From Limnohabitans sp. (GTDB lineage: Bacteria > Pseudomonadota > Gammaproteobacteria > Burkholderiales > Burkholderiaceae_C): 10,967 nucleotides of DNA. The translations under genes and the position numbers were made by a program. Within the stretch, counting starts at the first letter, position 1, and every line of letters starts with the position of its first letter. Positions 1 through 6,543 of this stretch are shown piece after piece. The stretch spans positions 1-10,967 of the forward strand of contig VEQI01000078.1 of NCBI GenBank assembly GCA_018883305.1. Direction: 5' to 3'. The notes beneath the pieces were generated by a model, which ran no database searches, was not told the origin of the DNA, and saw only the letters and a list, made by a program, of their open reading frames with translations.

Positions 1-1
1 A

Positions 2-154
2 GGTTACCCCACCGACCTCATTGCCCGGTGCTCACTCGACCCCGCCACCCGTGTGTACCTGTGTGGTCCTCCGCCCATGGTGGAGGCAGGACGCAAAGCG
101 GTGCAAGCCGCTGGCTTGAACGCCGCGGATGTGCTGTGCGAACGATTTACCTGA
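2..154 (+). CDS. Flavin/NAD(P)H oxidoreductase, C-terminal end (probable dioxygenase reductase component), partial
   Basis: Only the last 50 residues are present; the gene enters from the left edge. The fragment carries LCGPPPMVEA (fragment residues 20-29), the C-terminal signature of the NAD(P)-binding half of ferredoxin-NADP+ reductase-like proteins, and ends with a short ERFT tail like those of BenC-type or NahAa-type reductases. Such proteins take electrons from NAD(P)H through FAD and pass them, directly or through a [2Fe-2S] domain or ferredoxin, to a Rieske oxygenase. The stop lies 18 bases before the oxygenase alpha-subunit start, so the reductase is very probably the electron donor for that oxygenase and part of the same operon. 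Whether it also has a plant-type or Rieske-type ferredoxin domain cannot be seen here. Confidence 0.8.
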   Translation, partial: GYPTDLIARCSLDPATRVYLCGPPPMVEAGRKAVQAAGLNAADVLCERFT

Positions 155-172
155 ACGATTCCAGAGGATGCC

Positions 173-1540
173 ATGATTCCCATCACCCCCGTCTCCCGTT
201 ACAACGCCATGGTCAACCTGCGGCAGGGCAAGATCAGCCGGGAAATTTTTTCCAGTCGCGAGATCTATGAAGAAGAGTTGGAAAAAGTGTTCACGCGTGC
301 CTGGCTGTTTGTGGGGCACGAGAGCCAGATCCCCAACCCGGGCGATTTCTTCGCTTCTCGCATGGGCGGTGAATCGGTCATTTTGGCGCGTGACAAAAAG
401 AAAAAAGTCCACGTCTTTCTGAATTCCTGCCGACACCGTGGCATGAAGGTTTGCCAGTACGACCATGGCAACACTCAGTTGTTTACTTGTCCGTATCACA
501 GCTGGAGCTACACCACCGACGGCAAGCTGTTTGGTGTGCCGCAGTTCAAGAGCCTCTATGAGGGGTGCATGGATAAAGATGAATGGTCACTCATTGAAGT
601 GCCCAAGATGGAGGTGTACAAGGGCACGGTCTGGGCCACCTGGGACAAGGACGCGCCCGATCTGATGACTTATCTGGGTGACGCGCGCGCGCACCTGGAC
701 CTGGCGCTGGACTGCCGCGATGGCCGCGAAGGTGGCTCTGAAGTGCTGGTGGGTGTGCACAAGTGGATCATTCCTTGCAATTGGAAATTTGCAGCTGAAA
801 ATTTTTTAGGCGACACCTATCACAACGTCAGCCATCGGTCGGTGGATTTGATCGGCATTGGCCCCAGCGCCGAAGCGGGTGTGAAGGGGCGGCGTGACAA
901 TGAAATGGACAAGGCGCAGCACGTTTGGGTCAACTTCCCGGCAGGCCATGGCGTGCACAGCGCCATCATGCCCGAAGGCTGGGAGTACACCAACACCTAC
1001 CAGAACAACCCTATCGTGGCAGAGTACTTCCAGCATTGCCATGAAGAGCGTCGCCGCCGTCTGGGGGAAGACCGTTACCGCCTGGTGCCGTTTGTGGGCA
1101 CCATCTATCCGAATGTGTCCTTTCATGGCAACCAGCCGCGCAACCTGTGTGTTTGGCACCCGCATGGACCCGAGTCCACCGAGGCCTGGCGTTTCTTTCT
1201 GGTGGACGCTGATGCACCGCAGGAGGTCAAGGATTTTTTGCGAACTTACTACATGCGCTACTCCGGCCCAGCGGGCATGACCGAACAGGACGACATGGAA
1301 AACTGGAACTACGCCACCGCTGGCAGTCGCGGCGTGATTGCCAAACGCTATCCCTACAACTACCAGCAGTCCATGGGCAAGGTACACACGGATGGCCCCG
1401 TGGCTGGCAATGTGAGTCTTCAAGTGAGCGAGGAAAACCCGCGTCAGTTCTATCGACGCTGGCGCGACTACATGAACGGCGCAGCGTGGGACACGCTGTT
1501 GGGACACCATGACGCGGGCCCCGCGAGTTTTGCCGAATGA
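173..1540 (+). CDS. Rieske aromatic ring-hydroxylating dioxygenase, alpha (large) subunit
   Basis: The catalytic subunit of a multicomponent oxygenase that adds both atoms of O2 to an aromatic ring to give a cis-dihydrodiol. The N-terminal domain has a complete Rieske [2Fe-2S] site: Cys86-X-His88, 17 residues, then Cys106-X2-His109. The C-terminal domain has the mononuclear iron region AENFLGDTYHNVSH, with Asp214 as the likely bridge between centres and His217 and His221 as iron ligands. The third ligand is Asp373 or Asp374 in EQDDMENW. The length of 455 residues is normal for the family (about 420-470). The start is ATG 173, with AGAGG at 163-167 five bases upstream; ATG 168 is out of frame. 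A separate beta-subunit gene downstream indicates an alpha-beta (probably alpha3beta3) enzyme. The substrate is not deducible; the neighbouring genes suggest an aromatic carboxylate. Confidence 0.95.
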   Translation: MIPITPVSRYNAMVNLRQGKISREIFSSREIYEEELEKVFTRAWLFVGHESQIPNPGDFFASRMGGESVILARDKKKKVHVFLNSCRHRGMKVCQYDHGNTQLFTCPYHSWSYTTDGKLFGVPQFKSLYEGCMDKDEWSLIEVPKMEVYKGTVWATWDKDAPDLMTYLGDARAHLDLALDCRDGREGGSEVLVGVHKWIIPCNWKFAAENFLGDTYHNVSHRSVDLIGIGPSAEAGVKGRRDNEMDKAQHVWVNFPAGHGVHSAIMPEGWEYTNTYQNNPIVAEYFQHCHEERRRRLGEDRYRLVPFVGTIYPNVSFHGNQPRNLCVWHPHGPESTEAWRFFLVDADAPQEVKDFLRTYYMRYSGPAGMTEQDDMENWNYATAGSRGVIAKRYPYNYQQSMGKVHTDGPVAGNVSLQVSEENPRQFYRRWRDYMNGAAWDTLLGHHDAGPASFAE

Positions 1541-2349
1541 CCGCCATGAAAACCGTCATTGTCAGCGGCGGCACCTTTGGTCTGGGGCAGTCCATCACGG
1601 TGGCGTTGGCGCAGCGGGGTTACCACGTGGTGGCCTTTGGCCTGATGCAACCCCAGGTGTCCAGCACCGCCCAGGGCGCGGAGGCCTTGCGTGCTGAACT
1701 GGCACAGCATGGCTGCCGTGCGGACATCCTGGAAGCCGATGTGTCGAACGCGCAGGACGTGCAACGCGTCGTGGAACACGCCTTGTCCAGACAGGGTGCC
1801 ATTCATGGCCTGGTGAACAACGCGGCCATCGGACCACTGGGGACTGTGCTCGATACCGACGAAGCCTTGTTCGAGCGTATTCTGGACGTCAACCTCAAGG
1901 GCACCTATCTGGCCAGTCGCGCCGTGTTGCCTCACATGATTCGTGCGGGGGGCGGCGCCATCGTCAACATTGGGTCGGGTGCCGGGTACGGCAAGCCCAA
2001 TATGGCGGCCTATAGCGCCAGCAAAGCCGGGATCATGGGCTTATCCATGGCCATGGCCTATGACCACTTTCACGACCACGTGCGTGTCAATGTCGCCATT
2101 CCTGGCGGCGGGGGCATTGTCTCCGGCATGAGCGTGGGGCGCATGGGCGGCGATGTCCAGGCCTTCCAGAGCAAGCCGGCCCAGGGCACCGTGGCAGGGC
2201 GTCCTGCCACAGGACAGGACTTGGCCAGGGCCGTGGCGTTTTTGCTGTCCGATGAAGCCGAGGCGATCACCGGCACCGTGATCGATGTGGGCTGTTTTGC
2301 ACACCAGGGCGGGCCATTGGGGCCCAAGCCTTTCAAGGAGCACGTATGA
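1537..2349 (+). CDS. Short-chain dehydrogenase/reductase, probable cis-dihydrodiol dehydrogenase
   Basis: A classical SDR of 270 residues with the cofactor loop SGGTFGLG (10-17, a TGxxxGxG variant with Ser for Thr), NNAA (94-97), Asn119 in DVNL, catalytic Ser147, and Tyr159/Lys163 in YSASK. Its place between the alpha and beta subunit genes of a ring-hydroxylating dioxygenase makes oxidation of the cis-dihydrodiol to a catechol, with NAD(P)+ reduction, the most likely role. No acidic or basic residue at the end of beta-strand 2 (around residues 33-37) clearly fixes NAD or NADP preference. The first ATG overlaps the alpha-subunit stop as ATGA, suggesting translational coupling; ATG 1546 (MKTVIVSGG) is an equally plausible start, and neither has a good ribosome binding site. 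The segment after the active site is Gly-rich (PGGGG, 189-193), unusual but still alignable to the PG motif of SDRs. Confidence 0.88.
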   Translation: MTAMKTVIVSGGTFGLGQSITVALAQRGYHVVAFGLMQPQVSSTAQGAEALRAELAQHGCRADILEADVSNAQDVQRVVEHALSRQGAIHGLVNNAAIGPLGTVLDTDEALFERILDVNLKGTYLASRAVLPHMIRAGGGAIVNIGSGAGYGKPNMAAYSASKAGIMGLSMAMAYDHFHDHVRVNVAIPGGGGIVSGMSVGRMGGDVQAFQSKPAQGTVAGRPATGQDLARAVAFLLSDEAEAITGTVIDVGCFAHQGGPLGPKPFKEHV

Positions 2350-2927
2350 CTGAAGCTGTTGCCACCCCTGCGTTGAAGCCGCCGCGCCTGGCGCGCGACG
2401 CCCGCTACTACGACATCAAGCGTGAGATCGAGGAGTTTCTTTACGACGAGGCACACCTGCTGGATGAGCGTGATTTCAAAACCTGGATCGACACCCTGGC
2501 AGAAGATCTGCGCTATTTCATGCCGATGGAGTTCAACGTCAAATTTGGCGAACACGCCAGCCGTGAATTCACCACCCGCGATGCGCAGATGAGCTGGTTC
2601 AATGAGGGCAAGTGGACGTTGAACAAGCGTGTCGAGCAAATTCTCACAGGCGTGCACTGGGCGGAAGAGCCGCTCTCCCGTGTGTGCCGCATGGTCAGCA
2701 ATGTGCAATTGTCTGCCATTCAGAACAACCCGGCCGGTGAGCTGGAAGTGGACGTCAACAGCCGTTTTCTGATCTACCAGAACCGTTGCGAATACGAGCA
2801 ATACTTCTTTGTGGGCGACCGTTTTGATCGCATCCGTCGCACCGCAGACGGTTGGCGCTTGGCTCAACGTGAGATACGCTTGCATCAAAACGTGTTGCTG
2901 GCCAAGAACCTGTCGATCTTTTTCTAG
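2346..2927 (+). CDS. Rieske aromatic ring-hydroxylating dioxygenase, beta (small) subunit
   Basis: A 193-residue protein of the SnoaL/NTF2-like ring-hydroxylating beta family. Family marks are the N-terminal helix region with IEEFLYDEAHLLDERDF (28-44), the LAEDLRYFMP segment (51-60) and the closing NLSIFF (188-193) typical of beta subunits. The protein has no redox centre; it stabilises the oxygenase hexamer and in some members influences substrate choice. The start is ATG 2346, which overlaps the SDR stop as ATGA and has AAGGAG at 2335-2340, five bases upstream. The odd feature is position: the dehydrogenase gene lies between alpha and beta, whereas the two subunit genes are normally adjacent. 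Confidence 0.95.
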   Translation: MTEAVATPALKPPRLARDARYYDIKREIEEFLYDEAHLLDERDFKTWIDTLAEDLRYFMPMEFNVKFGEHASREFTTRDAQMSWFNEGKWTLNKRVEQILTGVHWAEEPLSRVCRMVSNVQLSAIQNNPAGELEVDVNSRFLIYQNRCEYEQYFFVGDRFDRIRRTADGWRLAQREIRLHQNVLLAKNLSIFF

Positions 2928-2930
2928 GAG
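2926..2930 (+). promoter_or_regulatory. Ribosome binding site for the 57-residue protein
   Basis: AGGAG overlaps the beta-subunit stop codon region. It is 8 bases from ATG 2939 and only 2 bases from the in-frame ATG 2933, so it favours 2939 as the real start and supports expression of the small downstream gene. Confidence 0.6.
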
Positions 2931-2938
2931 CGATGGAT

Positions 2939-3112
2939 ATGTTGAATTTGCTGGATATTCAGCCAGGCCAGGTGATTGAGCTGAAAAACGGGATGCAGGT
3001 CGAGGTGCTGGAAAACATCGGTGACGGCATTTGGCTCAAGTGCAAGATGTCCGACGGTGAGGATGAACTGGTCTTTTGCGAAGACATCGCTGGCGTGCAG
3101 CCGGCGACTTGA
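2939..3112 (+). CDS. Unrecognised 57-residue protein in the dioxygenase operon
   Basis: A small gene, easily missed by length cut-offs, between the beta subunit (11 bases upstream) and the aldolase-family gene (37 bases downstream). Support for coding: a good AGGAG site at the right distance, an open frame filling the gap, and an ordered composition. The product is acidic, has no signal peptide or membrane segment, and alternates hydrophobic residues in four short stretches (about residues 11-16, 20-25, 31-36, 43-48) separated by Gly-rich turns (KNG, GDG, SDG). That pattern suggests a small beta-barrel of SH3/KOW type, an inference from pattern only. Two Cys (35, 47) are too few for an iron-sulfur site. 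I do not recognise the family. Its position suggests an accessory role with the dioxygenase (assembly, stability or electron-transfer interface), but nothing in the sequence proves it. ATG 2933 would add two residues. Confidence 0.75.
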   Translation: MLNLLDIQPGQVIELKNGMQVEVLENIGDGIWLKCKMSDGEDELVFCEDIAGVQPAT

Positions 3113-3149
3113 CGTAGCCTAGAAGCGCATTGAAACGATGAGGTGATCC

Positions 3150-3869
3150 ATGCAAACCGAAGCTGAGCTGCGACGTGATCTGGCGGATTGTTATCGGCTG
3201 TTTGACTGGTTGGGTTGGTCCGAGCTCATCTTCAATCACATCACGGTTCGCTTGCCGGATCGACCCGGTGCCAAGACCGAATACCTGATCAACGCCTTTG
3301 GACTGCATTACGCCGAGGTCACCCCCGACAACCTGGTGGCCGTTGATCTGGAAGGAAATGTGCGCGAGGGCACCACAGGGCAAGTCAATCGGGCCGGTTT
3401 TGTCATTCACAGCGCCATCCATGCCGCACGTGCCGATGCGCACTGCATCATGCATGTGCACACCACGGCGGGCAGTGCGGTGTCCTGCAAGGAGGAAGGC
3501 CTGCGCCACGACAACTTCTACAGCGCCTTGCTGTATGACGACGTGGCCTATCACGATTACGAAGGCGTGACGACCCGGCTGGATGAGCAACCGCGTCTGG
3601 TTGCTTCGCTGGGGCAGCGCAACCACCTGATCTTGCGCAACCACGGGTTGTTGGTGGTGGGGCCCAACATTCCAACCGCCTTCAACCGGTTGTGGGTGAT
3701 GCAGCGTGCCTGTGAAATACAACTGGCCTCGGATGCGGGTGCAGGCCCCAATCGATCCATCCCCGAGGCCACGCTCAAGGGGGTTCCTGCCACGCGCGTG
3801 GCCGGCAGCGGCGACATGCACCGTCTGATCTTCGAGACCATGCTGCGCCGCGCAGGTATTCGCGCTTGA
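3150..3869 (+). CDS. Class II aldolase/adducin-family protein, possible decarboxylase
   Basis: A 239-residue adducin-head/FucA-fold protein. Probable metal ligands are His102 and His104 (HVHTTAG) and His165 (RNHG), matching the Zn ligands of fuculose-phosphate aldolase. The FucA catalytic Glu position is Gly83 here, in NRAGFVIHSAIHAAR, which resembles eukaryotic adducin more than sugar-phosphate aldolases. The phosphate-binding loops of true aldolases are also not evident. In aromatic pathways, adducin-family proteins act as decarboxylases, for example PhtC (3,4-dihydroxyphthalate) and CmtD (ring-cleavage product of 2,3-dihydroxy-p-cumate). A decarboxylase for a carboxylated catechol or its cleavage product therefore fits this operon better than a sugar aldolase. 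The alternative is an aldolase acting on a ring-fission product. The start is ATG 3150, preceded by GAGGTG at 3140-3145. Confidence 0.88.
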   Translation: MQTEAELRRDLADCYRLFDWLGWSELIFNHITVRLPDRPGAKTEYLINAFGLHYAEVTPDNLVAVDLEGNVREGTTGQVNRAGFVIHSAIHAARADAHCIMHVHTTAGSAVSCKEEGLRHDNFYSALLYDDVAYHDYEGVTTRLDEQPRLVASLGQRNHLILRNHGLLVVGPNIPTAFNRLWVMQRACEIQLASDAGAGPNRSIPEATLKGVPATRVAGSGDMHRLIFETMLRRAGIRA

Positions 3870-4019
3870 GGGCGTGGATGTCATGCCGATCAACGTGTGC
3901 GGCAAGAAGCTGTCTCTGCAAAGGGTGTGAGCGGTTCGTCCCTCGGTAGGCATTGCAAATTCAAGTACAGTGTGCGTCATCTACATCGCCTGCTGAGGTA
4001 TCGAGAAGGAATCAGGAAC
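3870..4019 (+). promoter_or_regulatory. 150-base intergenic gap, possible internal promoter
   Basis: This is the largest break in the plus-strand gene run. It holds the receptor's ribosome binding site at its right end and an AT-richer patch around 3953-3972 with TTGCAA (3953-3958), which could act as a -35 element. No convincing -10 box stands at the right distance and I see no clear hairpin. The reading frame of the receptor stays open back to ATG 3897, but the extra 41 residues are basic and would hide the signal peptide, so I treat this stretch as non-coding. Confidence 0.25.
4006..4019 (+). promoter_or_regulatory. Ribosome binding site that decides the receptor start
   Basis: AAGGA (4006-4010) and AGGAA (4014-4018) stand 9 and 1 bases from ATG 4020. 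The in-frame ATG 3897 would place a signal peptide about 75 residues inside the protein, so 4020 is preferred. Confidence 0.5.
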
Positions 4020-5036
4020 ATGGATGGTTGGATGAGCCACCGCGCGGGCGCTTTGGGCCGCGCAATCTTCAAGCTGGGTCTGTGGGCCCTGGGCTGTTTG
4101 TTCATCCTGAACGTTCAGGCGTCAGATGACTGGCCCACGCCGGGCAAAAACGTTCGTCTCATCATCCCGTCACCAGGCGGTTCCGGCACCGGTGACACCA
4201 TTGGCCGCTTGTTTGCCGAAGAACTCGCCAAGCGTCTGAAGGTGCCCTTTGTGGTGGACAACAAACCGGGTGCCAATGGCAACATCGGGGCTTCCGCCGC
4301 AGCTCTGGCGCCCCACGATGGGTATCACTTTTTGTTTTCCTGGGCGGGCACACTGGCCGTCAACCAGGCCATGTACAAGCAGATGGGTTATGACAGTCAG
4401 CGCGACTTCACGCCCATTGCCCTGTTGGCCGAAGTGCCCAACATTCTGGTGCTGAACAACGACTTCCAGGTTCGTAGCCTGGCGGATCTCACCCGCTATG
4501 CCAAAGCCCATCCTGGCAAGTTGAGCTACGGCTCCACAGGCATTGGCAGCAGCATGCATCTGGCCGGCGAGTTGTATCAGCGTGAGTTCGGCACGGAGAT
4601 GGTGCATGTGCCGTTCTCCAATCCGGGCAATGCCACCACCAATTTGATCAGTGGCGAGATTCAGTTGATGTTCCAGCTGGTGCCGGGCATCGCTTCCCAA
4701 ATCAAGGCCGGGCGCGTTCGGGCCATTGGGGTGATGGCGCCGCAACGCTCACCGGCCTTGCCCGATGTGCCCACCATGGTGGAGCTTGGGGCCCCACAAC
4801 TGATGTCCACCACCTGGTTTGCGCTGCTGGCGCCCAAGGGGACACCGGCAGGTGTGATTCAGCGAATGAACACCGCTGCCAATGAAATTCTGAGCGACCC
4901 CGCCGTGCGCAAGCGCCTGGGTGAGATGGGCGCCACGCCATTGGGCGGTTCACCGAAACAACTGGCCGATCACCTCAGTGCCGAGATTGATCGCTGGGGG
5001 CGCATCGTGCGTGACGCCAAGATTGAAGTCAAATAA
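4020..5036 (+). CDS. Bug/TctC-family (tripartite tricarboxylate transporter) periplasmic solute receptor
   Basis: A 338-residue extracytoplasmic binding protein. Residues 1-34 form a signal peptide: a basic start, a hydrophobic core (about 15-31) and probable cleavage after VQA. The mature protein begins SDDWP and soon shows the family marks NVRLIIPSPGGSGTGDTIGR and VVDNKPGANGNIGA, the loops that clamp a carboxylate in Bug proteins. KLSYGSTGIGSS and the RVRAIGVMAPQRSPALPDVPT block follow, then a C-terminal GATPLGGSP. Bug receptors bind organic acids, including aromatic ones (TphC binds terephthalate), and deliver them to a TctA/TctB carrier. No TctA or TctB gene is visible here, so the carrier must lie elsewhere or be shared, which is common in Burkholderiales. 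The location suggests uptake or sensing of the substrate of the dioxygenase pathway; the ligand itself cannot be read from the sequence. Confidence 0.93.
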   Translation: MDGWMSHRAGALGRAIFKLGLWALGCLFILNVQASDDWPTPGKNVRLIIPSPGGSGTGDTIGRLFAEELAKRLKVPFVVDNKPGANGNIGASAAALAPHDGYHFLFSWAGTLAVNQAMYKQMGYDSQRDFTPIALLAEVPNILVLNNDFQVRSLADLTRYAKAHPGKLSYGSTGIGSSMHLAGELYQREFGTEMVHVPFSNPGNATTNLISGEIQLMFQLVPGIASQIKAGRVRAIGVMAPQRSPALPDVPTMVELGAPQLMSTTWFALLAPKGTPAGVIQRMNTAANEILSDPAVRKRLGEMGATPLGGSPKQLADHLSAEIDRWGRIVRDAKIEVK

Positions 5037-5039
5037 TTC

Positions 5040-6539
5040 ATGACCCAAGACGATTCCACCGTCGCACATCAGGCGGCCCATCACACGCTTCAACCCGGAA
5101 TTGCCCCAGGCTTGGCTGCCTTGGAAGCTCGTTTGGCCTGGGAGCTGGCGGCGCTTCAATTGCCCGCTGCGCGATGGACGCCCGAGCTGACACATCAGGG
5201 TCAGCCCGTCGCCGATGTAGTGATCATCGGTGGCGGCATGTCAGGATTGACGCTGGGCGCCGCGTTGCGTCATCGCGGCATGCAGGTCGATATCTATGAT
5301 GAATCCCCCGAAGGATTCGAAGGACCCTGGGCCACCACGGCACGCATGGAAACCTTGCGTTCCCCCAAGCAACTCACGGGGCCCGCGCTGGGCATTCCCT
5401 CCCTGAGTTTTCGGGCCTGGTTTGAGGCGCAGTGGGGAACATCCGCCTGGGAGGCGCTGGACAAGATTCCCAGGTTGCAGTGGATGGATTACCTGCGCTG
5501 GTATCGGCAGGTCTTGGAACTGGACGTCCACAACCAACATCGCATCACCGATATCTGGCCGCAGGCCGATGGTCGGGTCAAGCTGCGCATTGAAAATGCG
5601 CAAGGTGCCGTGCTGGAGCGTTGGGCGCGTCGTGTGGTGGTGGCCACGGGGCGCGCGGGTCTGGGCGGTGCGTGGGTGCCGGCCTGGGCTCGTCAACTCC
5701 CACGCGAGCATTGGGCGCACTCCTCCGACGATAACGATTACCGTGCGCTCAAAGGTCTGCGCGTGGGCGTGGTGGGCGCTGGCGCGTCTGCCATGGACAG
5801 CGCGGCCACCGCGTTGGAAGAGGGCGCTGCGAGTGTGCACCTCCTGGTGCGCCGCACCGACATTCCCCGCATCAACAAGGGCAAGGGTGCCGGCAATCCG
5901 GGGTTTGTGCACGGTCATGGCCGATTGCCCGATGCGTGGAAATGGCGTGTGCGGCATTACATCAATGTTCAGCAAGTGCCTCCGCCGCGAGGCAGCACAC
6001 TGCGTGTGTCTCAGCATCCCAACGCCTTTTTTCATTTGGGCTGTGCGGTGCAGGGTGCGCAGGTCCGTGACGGTGCCTTGCAGGTCAGCACCTCGGCAGG
6101 CCCCATTGAACTGGACTTTCTCATTTTTGCCACCGGCTTTGTGGTGGATTGGGCGCAGCGTCCCATGTTGCGTCACATGGCCCCGCACGCACGCACCTGG
6201 GGCGATCGGTGGCAAGTGGAGCCTGGTCAGGAAGATGCTGAATTGTCGGCGTGCCCGGATCTCGGTGCCAACTTCGAGTTTCAACCCAAGCCCGATCATG
6301 CTTGTCCGGGGCTGGACCGCGTTCATTGCTTCAACTACCCGGCAGCCTTGTCGCTGGGTGTGATCACCGGCGATATCCCCGCCATCAGCGAAGGCGCCTT
6401 GCGACTGGCCACCACACTGGCGGGCCTGCTCTGGGCAGAAGACATTGAACACCACTTTGAGCGCATGCAGGCCTTTGCGGAACCTGAAGTGTTTGGTGAC
6501 GAGTGGGTGGCTTCGCCACTGCCAGCGCCATCGACGTGA
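5040..6539 (+). CDS. FAD/NAD(P)H-dependent monooxygenase-like flavoprotein (class B-type fold)
   Basis: A 499-residue protein with two Rossmann dinucleotide sites: VVIIGGGMSG (60-69) for FAD and VGVVGAGASAMD (242-253) for NADPH. ATGR (202-205) and FATGF (363-367) mark the returns between domains. This is the layout of class B flavin monooxygenases (FMO, Baeyer-Villiger and N-hydroxylating enzymes). The Baeyer-Villiger/FMO fingerprint between the domains is degenerate: the expected Phe and Gly before the His are absent near WAHSSDDNDY (225-234). The EGPWATTARMETLRSP stretch (94-109) replaces the usual GGTW region. About 55 residues precede the first Rossmann motif; they contain an amphipathic, helix-like EARLAWELAALQLPAARW and seem part of the protein. 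The start three bases after the receptor stop lacks a clear ribosome binding site, so translation may be coupled. Possible reactions are ketone oxygenation, or N- or S-oxidation; the substrate is unknown. Confidence 0.85.
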   Translation: MTQDDSTVAHQAAHHTLQPGIAPGLAALEARLAWELAALQLPAARWTPELTHQGQPVADVVIIGGGMSGLTLGAALRHRGMQVDIYDESPEGFEGPWATTARMETLRSPKQLTGPALGIPSLSFRAWFEAQWGTSAWEALDKIPRLQWMDYLRWYRQVLELDVHNQHRITDIWPQADGRVKLRIENAQGAVLERWARRVVVATGRAGLGGAWVPAWARQLPREHWAHSSDDNDYRALKGLRVGVVGAGASAMDSAATALEEGAASVHLLVRRTDIPRINKGKGAGNPGFVHGHGRLPDAWKWRVRHYINVQQVPPPRGSTLRVSQHPNAFFHLGCAVQGAQVRDGALQVSTSAGPIELDFLIFATGFVVDWAQRPMLRHMAPHARTWGDRWQVEPGQEDAELSACPDLGANFEFQPKPDHACPGLDRVHCFNYPAALSLGVITGDIPAISEGALRLATTLAGLLWAEDIEHHFERMQAFAEPEVFGDEWVASPLPAPST

Positions 6540-6543
6540 AGTG

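Noticed and set aside
2070..2888. Minus-strand 272-residue open frame across the SDR and beta-subunit genes
   Set aside because: It spans two well-supported opposite-strand genes, lacks motifs, and is explained by third-position G/C bias.
3036..3980. Minus-strand 314-residue open frame opposite the aldolase-family gene
   Set aside because: No recognisable domain; a shadow of the plus-strand gene.
3897..4019. 41-residue upstream extension of the Bug receptor
   Set aside because: The extension is basic and would bury the signal peptide; ribosome binding sequences before ATG 4020 fit the family start.
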